From positions 496,001 to 560,000 of the forward strand of contig NZ_JANHDH010000003.1 of NCBI RefSeq assembly GCF_026616195.1: a stretch of 64,000 nucleotides of DNA. The letters run 5' to 3'. Of the stretch, positions 60,403 through 64,000 are shown in pieces; the first letter of the stretch is position 1; every line of letters starts with the position of its first letter. Made by a program: the position numbers and the translations under genes. The notes under the pieces were generated by a model. It was not told where the DNA came from, did not search any database, and was given only the letters and a program-made list of their open reading frames with translations. The DNA is from Haloarchaeobius amylolyticus. GTDB lineage: Archaea; Halobacteriota; Halobacteria; Halobacteriales; Natrialbaceae.

Positions 60403-61179
60403 ATGGACCTCGGACTCTCCGATAGGACCGCACTGGTGACCGGCGGGGCCGGTCGTCTCGGCAGCGAAGACGCACGACACCTCGCCCGCGAGGGCGCGGA
60501 GGTCGTGGTGCTGGACGTGGACGAAGCCGGCGCAGAGCGCGTCGTGAGCGACATCGAGGACGACGGTGGCGACGCGCTGGCGGTCACCTGTGACCTGACC
60601 GACCGCGAGGACGTCCGCGAGACGCTTTCGACCGTCCGCGAGGAGACCGGCGGCGTCGACGTGCTGGTGAACAACGCCGGGTTCGTCGACGCCGTCGCCC
60701 GCATGGGGGACTTCGACGACGACCTCTGGGACCGCGACCTCGAACTCAACCTGACCGGTGCCTACAACGTCACGAAGGAGGTGTTCCCCCGCATGCGAGA
60801 GCGGGGCTGGGGCCGGGTCATCACGATGGCCTCCATCGCGGGCACCCACGGCAGTTTCGGACAGGTGTCGTACTCGACCACCAAGATGGGGCTGGTCGGC
60901 TTCGGGAAGACGCTGGCGCTGGAAGGCGCGAAAGACGGCGTCACCTCGAACGTGCTCGCGCCGAGCATCGTCGTGGAGGACCTCGCCGACCTGCCACCCG
61001 AGCAGCTCGAGCAGATGAACCCGCAGTTCGAGCGCCTCCGGCAGGCCACCCCGATGAAGGAACTGGGCCGCGAGGACGACGTGGCCCCGATGGTGTGCTA
61101 CCTCGCCAGCGAGCACGCCCGCTACATCACCGGGCAGGTCATCGGCATCACCGGCGGCGCGGACCTGCTGTCGACCTGA
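60403..61179 (+). CDS. short-chain dehydrogenase/reductase
   Basis: This 258-residue Rossmann enzyme has TGGAGRLGSEDA (a TGxxGRLG form of the cofactor loop), LVNNAGFVDA, the Ser in MASIAGTHGSFG and the catalytic YxxxK in SYSTTKMGLVG. After beta-3 the loop VLDVDEAG carries Asp, suggesting NAD(H) preference. The substrate is unknown. It begins 49 bp after twin B and is followed by a methyltransferase, possibly co-transcribed. Confidence 0.93.
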   Translation: MDLGLSDRTALVTGGAGRLGSEDARHLAREGAEVVVLDVDEAGAERVVSDIEDDGGDALAVTCDLTDREDVRETLSTVREETGGVDVLVNNAGFVDAVARMGDFDDDLWDRDLELNLTGAYNVTKEVFPRMRERGWGRVITMASIAGTHGSFGQVSYSTTKMGLVGFGKTLALEGAKDGVTSNVLAPSIVVEDLADLPPEQLEQMNPQFERLRQATPMKELGREDDVAPMVCYLASEHARYITGQVIGITGGADLLST

Positions 61180-61226
61180 TACCTGCGGCGCCGAGGTCGA
61201 CCACATCGACGGTGTATACCGGACAC

Positions 61227-61925
61227 ATGACCAGGAGAGAGAAGCCAGCGGACCACGGTCGACGTGACCGCGGCCACCGCCGGGAACTCGAACGGAGCAA
61301 GCGCCGATGGGACTTCTGGAGCTCCCACTGGGGGCTGATAGAACGCGATACCGTCGAGATACGTCGGGAGACCGTCGAGCAACTGGGGGTCGAACCCGGC
61401 GACACCGTGCTGGACCTCGGCTGTGGACCGGGCGTCAACCTCGCGATGCTCCGGGAGGCCGTCGGCCCCGGCGGGCAGGTCATCGGCCTCGACCTGAGCC
61501 GGAAGATGCTGGACAGGGCCCGAACCCGCCTCGAGGAAAGAGGCTGGCAGAACGTCTCACTCGTCCAAGCCGATGCCACTGCCCCACACGTGCAGGCCGA
61601 CCAGCTCGACGGCGTACTCGCCACGACCGCCGTGAGTGCAACACCTGACGTCCGGTCGACCGTCAGGAACGTCTCAGAGGCGCTCTGTCCCGGAGGCCGG
61701 TTCGCGCTCTACGACATCCGCCTCGTCCCGGCGGGCCCGGGGACCGTCCTTAACCCGGTCGTCCGCAGGTTCTATCGGCTCTTCGGCAACTGGAACGACG
61801 AGGAATCGGTCCTCGACGAACTCCACGCGGCATTCGACCGGACCGAACTCGTGAGAAGCTTCGCCCTCGGGACCAACTACATCGCCGTCGCTGAGAACCG
61901 GCGCGAGGACCCGGGGACCGGGTGA
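61227..61925 (+). CDS. class I SAM-dependent methyltransferase
   Basis: The start at 61227 follows a TATA-like TGTATACC by 15 bp and gives 232 residues. A basic N-terminal helix (GRRDRGHRRELERSKRRWDF) precedes motif I VLDLGCGPGVNLAMLREAVG, VIGLDLSRKMLDRAR, LVQADATAPH and LCPGGRFALYDIR. It is similar to UbiE/phospholipid methyltransferases. The basic helix could contact membranes or nucleic acids. It is convergent with the MaoC gene. Confidence 0.88.
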   Translation: MTRREKPADHGRRDRGHRRELERSKRRWDFWSSHWGLIERDTVEIRRETVEQLGVEPGDTVLDLGCGPGVNLAMLREAVGPGGQVIGLDLSRKMLDRARTRLEERGWQNVSLVQADATAPHVQADQLDGVLATTAVSATPDVRSTVRNVSEALCPGGRFALYDIRLVPAGPGTVLNPVVRRFYRLFGNWNDEESVLDELHAAFDRTELVRSFALGTNYIAVAENRREDPGTG

Positions 61926-61948
61926 GGAGTCGACCCCAATATGGGACC

Positions 61949-62380
61949 TCACTTCACCAGCGCCAGCAGTTCACACGAGAGCACCGTCTTCTCGTCGTCG
62001 GCCACGACGTCGGCCTCGTACCGGACCACGCCGGTCGCGGTCGGGTGCTCGCGACGCTCCTTCTCGACGACCTCCGTCTCGACGTGGATGGTGTCGCCGA
62101 CGAACGCCGGGTTGCGAAACCGCACCCGGTCGACCCCGTAGAGGGCGACCAGTCCGCTGTCGGCGTCGCGTGCCTGCCAGAGCAGGCCGGTCATCATCGA
62201 GAAGACGAGGGCGCCGTGGGCGATGCGCTCCCCGAAGTCGGAGTCGGCCATCGACGCCGCGTCGGTGTGGAGGTGGTTGAAGTCGCCACTGACCCCCGCG
62301 AAGTTCACGAGGTCGGCCTCGGTGATGGTCCGGCCAGCCGTCGTGAGCGTGTCGCCGACCGCGATGTCCTCGAAGTGCAT
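61949..62380 (-). CDS. MaoC-family hot-dog hydratase
   Basis: This 143-residue protein starts MHFEDIAVGDTLTTAGRTIT and has the MaoC/R-hydratase motif GDFNHLHTDAASMADSDFGE, with catalytic Asp and His, followed by RIAHGALVFSMMTGLLW. These enzymes hydrate enoyl-CoA with R stereochemistry, feeding polyhydroxyalkanoate synthesis or fatty-acid metabolism. The start at 62380 is the only one giving the family N-terminus. It is convergent with the methyltransferase gene. Confidence 0.93.
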   Translation of the reverse strand: MHFEDIAVGDTLTTAGRTITEADLVNFAGVSGDFNHLHTDAASMADSDFGERIAHGALVFSMMTGLLWQARDADSGLVALYGVDRVRFRNPAFVGDTIHVETEVVEKERREHPTATGVVRYEADVVADDEKTVLSCELLALVK

Positions 62381-62536
62381 GCCGGGACGTGCGCCGGGGC
62401 GTGACGTAAACCCGGGGGTGCCGGCGAAGGAACGGAGGAGGGCAGGCCAGCAGACCATCGTCGGCTGCCCGAGGATTTCCTGATGTGACCGGAATCGAGA
62501 CAAAAGGAAGACCATCTCTCGGGCCCTACATCTCAC

Positions 62537-64000
62537 ATGACTGCTGTCCGTGTCCTCCACGTCGAAGACGATGCGAGCTTCGGGGAGGTGACGGCCGAGC
62601 TGCTCGGACGTGACGACAGCGGGTTCGAGATCGTCACCGAGACGAACGTCGCCGATGCGATAGCGGTACTCCACGGCGGCGAGATAGACTGCGTGGTCAG
62701 CGACTACGACATGCCAGAGGTCGACGGGCTGGAGTTCCTGAAACTCGTCCGCGAGTACGACGCGGACCTGCCCTTCATCCTCTTCACGGGGAAGGGGTCC
62801 GAGGAGATCGCCAGCGCCGCCATCTCCGCGGGCGTGACCGACTACCTGCAGAAGGGCACCGGTATCGAGCAGTACACCATCCTCGCGAACCGCATCCGGA
62901 ACGCGGTCGAGGCCTACCGCGCCAGCAAGGACCTCGAAGACTGGAGTCGCCAGCAGGAGGCGGTCGCAGAACTGGGCCGGGCAGCCCTCGGTCGGCTCGA
63001 CCTCGCGTCCCTGTTCGACCAGGCCTGCGACGCCCTCGTCGACTGCCTCGGGACCGAGTACGCGAAGGTGCTGGCGCTCTCCGACGACGGGACCCACCTG
63101 CGGCTGGTCGCGGGCAAGGGCTTCGACCAGGGCCTCCTCGGCACCGCCACGGTCGGCGTGGACGAAACCTCGCAGGCGGGCTACACCCTGTCGGTTGCGG
63201 GGCCGGTCGTCGTCGAGGACCTCGCGAACGAGGACCGGTTCCAGCGTCCCTCCTTGCTCGTGGACCAGGGTATCGTCGCCGGCGTCAGCGTCGGAATCGG
63301 GCCGGTCGAGGAGCCCTGGGGCGTCCTCGGGACGCACTCCACCGTCTCGCGGACCTTCTCCGAGAAGGACGTCACGTTCGTCCAGAACGTCGCGAACGTC
63401 CTCGCGGCCACCATCGAGAACCGCGGGACGGTCGAGGAACTCCGCGAGAGCGAGCAACGCTTCCGCGAGATCGCGGCGGTCAGTCCCGACACCATCTTCC
63501 GAACCACGGACGCCGGGACGTTCGTCTACCTCTCGAACGCCGTCGAGACGTTGCTCGGGTACGAGCCCGAGGCGATGTTGCACCTGCCGTTCCACCGGTT
63601 CGTAGCCGAGGAGAGCCGCGAGGACGCACTCGAGAACTTCATGCGGGTCAGAGACGGTGGCGTCGAGAAGAACGTCGAGTTGACGCTGGTCGACGTCGAC
63701 GGGGAGCACGTCACGGTCGAGGTGAGCGCCAGTCAGGTCCACGACGGCGACGGGAACGTCTTCGTCCAGGGCGTCGTCCGCGACGTCAGCGACCGGAAAC
63801 GCCGCGAACACGAACTCGAACTGAAAGAGCGCGCCATGGGCGAGGCGCCCGTCGGCATCTCCATCAGTGACCCGTCGCTCCCGGACAACCCCATCGTCTA
63901 CACGAACCGGCGGTTCGCCGAGTTGACCGGGTACGGCCAGGACGAACTCTTCGGCCGGAACTGCCGCATCTTGCAGGGCGAGGACACCGACCCGGCAGCC
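62537..64000 (+). CDS. REC-GAF-PAS-LOV sensor protein (runs off right edge)
   Basis: The first 488 residues are visible. A receiver domain (1-115) has Asp11/Asp12, phosphoacceptor Asp56 in SDYDMP, Thr84 and Lys106. A GAF domain follows at about 140-285 ([15 protein letters not shown]), then a PAS domain at 295-415 ending [21 protein letters not shown] second PAS begins [20 protein letters not shown] and contains [14 protein letters not shown], the LOV signature with flavin-adduct Cys476. The output module lies beyond the edge: a histidine kinase or an HTH_10 domain, as in Bat, are the likely choices. Confidence 0.9.
   Translation, partial: MTAVRVLHVEDDASFGEVTAELLGRDDSGFEIVTETNVADAIAVLHGGEIDCVVSDYDMPEVDGLEFLKLVREYDADLPFILFTGKGSEEIASAAISAGVTDYLQKGTGIEQYTILANRIRNAVEAYRASKDLEDWSRQQEAVAELGRAALGRLDLASLFDQACDALVDCLGTEYAKVLALSDDGTHLRLVAGKGFDQGLLGTATVGVDETSQAGYTLSVAGPVVVEDLANEDRFQRPSLLVDQGIVAGVSVGIGPVEEPWGVLGTHSTVSRTFSEKDVTFVQNVANVLAATIENRGTVEELRESEQRFREIAAVSPDTIFRTTDAGTFVYLSNAVETLLGYEPEAMLHLPFHRFVAEESREDALENFMRVRDGGVEKNVELTLVDVDGEHVTVEVSASQVHDGDGNVFVQGVVRDVSDRKRREHELELKERAMGEAPVGISISDPSLPDNPIVYTNRRFAELTGYGQDELFGRNCRILQGEDTDPAA

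Overview
The window is about 64 kb of haloarchaeal (class Halobacteria) chromosome. The proteins are strongly acidic, the DNA is very GC-rich with G/C-biased third positions, there are many twin-arginine lipoproteins with LAGC-type lipoboxes, and several genes look leaderless with a TATA element 25-30 bases before the start. Families such as DpsA, amphi-Trp, HTH_10 (Bat type) and the DUF7344/7347/7351-like regulators also fit. I cannot name a species. No rRNA, intact tRNA, CRISPR array or intact insertion sequence was seen.

Region 1 (1-9.9 kb) holds a truncated membrane protein with a perfect 60-bp internal tandem duplication, a cupin/zinc-ribbon protein, mutS, two membrane proteins, and the ribonucleotide reductase pair nrdA-nrdB. 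By motif spacing, NrdB is a class Ic (Chlamydia-type) R2 with Phe where the radical Tyr should be.

Region 2 (10-22.1 kb) is the most interesting part. It is a coordinated metal-uptake island of two co-directional minus-strand operons. The right-hand operon encodes substrate-binding lipoprotein 4, flavoprotein B, a FecCD-type permease, a FepC-type ATPase and a four-helix membrane protein. The left-hand operon encodes substrate-binding lipoproteins 3 and 2, flavoprotein A, lipoprotein 1, an uncharacterised protein and a DtxR-family regulator. Each operon begins with a pair of palindromes (TTTAGG-N4-CCTAAA or close to it) about 36 bp apart that flank the TATA box. A single further copy precedes a small gene and an amphi-Trp gene. 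Both flavoproteins look like thioredoxin reductases whose NADPH domain has been removed. The DtxR protein appears to have lost its metal ligands. DpsA lies immediately beside the island.

Region 3 (22.1-38.8 kb) is mixed housekeeping and accessory: SRPBCC, F420-dependent reductase, UspA, a 2-hydroxyacid dehydrogenase, two ABC exporters, a lower-GC islet of small regulators, a decayed copy of an ABC permease 3' end, paired lipoproteins with a FilR1-type regulator, a HAD phosphatase, and a DUF2178/XRE pair preceded by tandem palindromic operators.

Region 4 (38.8-54.9 kb) has a sulfatase-fold protein with every recognisable catalytic motif replaced, an 830-bp gene-free stretch, a UspA, an HNH-like protein, a lipoprotein, thiolase and aldo/keto reductase, an ABC-2 exporter with an upstream 22-bp inverted repeat and an ArsR-like regulator, histidine ammonia-lyase, a 5-formyl-THF cyclo-ligase/esterase pair, a membrane HExxH protein, an FAH-family protein and a hydrolase.

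Region 5 (55-64 kb) has a NERD nuclease fused to an SF1 helicase, two methyltransferases, twin zinc-containing winged-helix regulators with duplicated promoters, an SDR, a MaoC hydratase, and a REC-GAF-PAS-LOV sensor that runs off the right edge.
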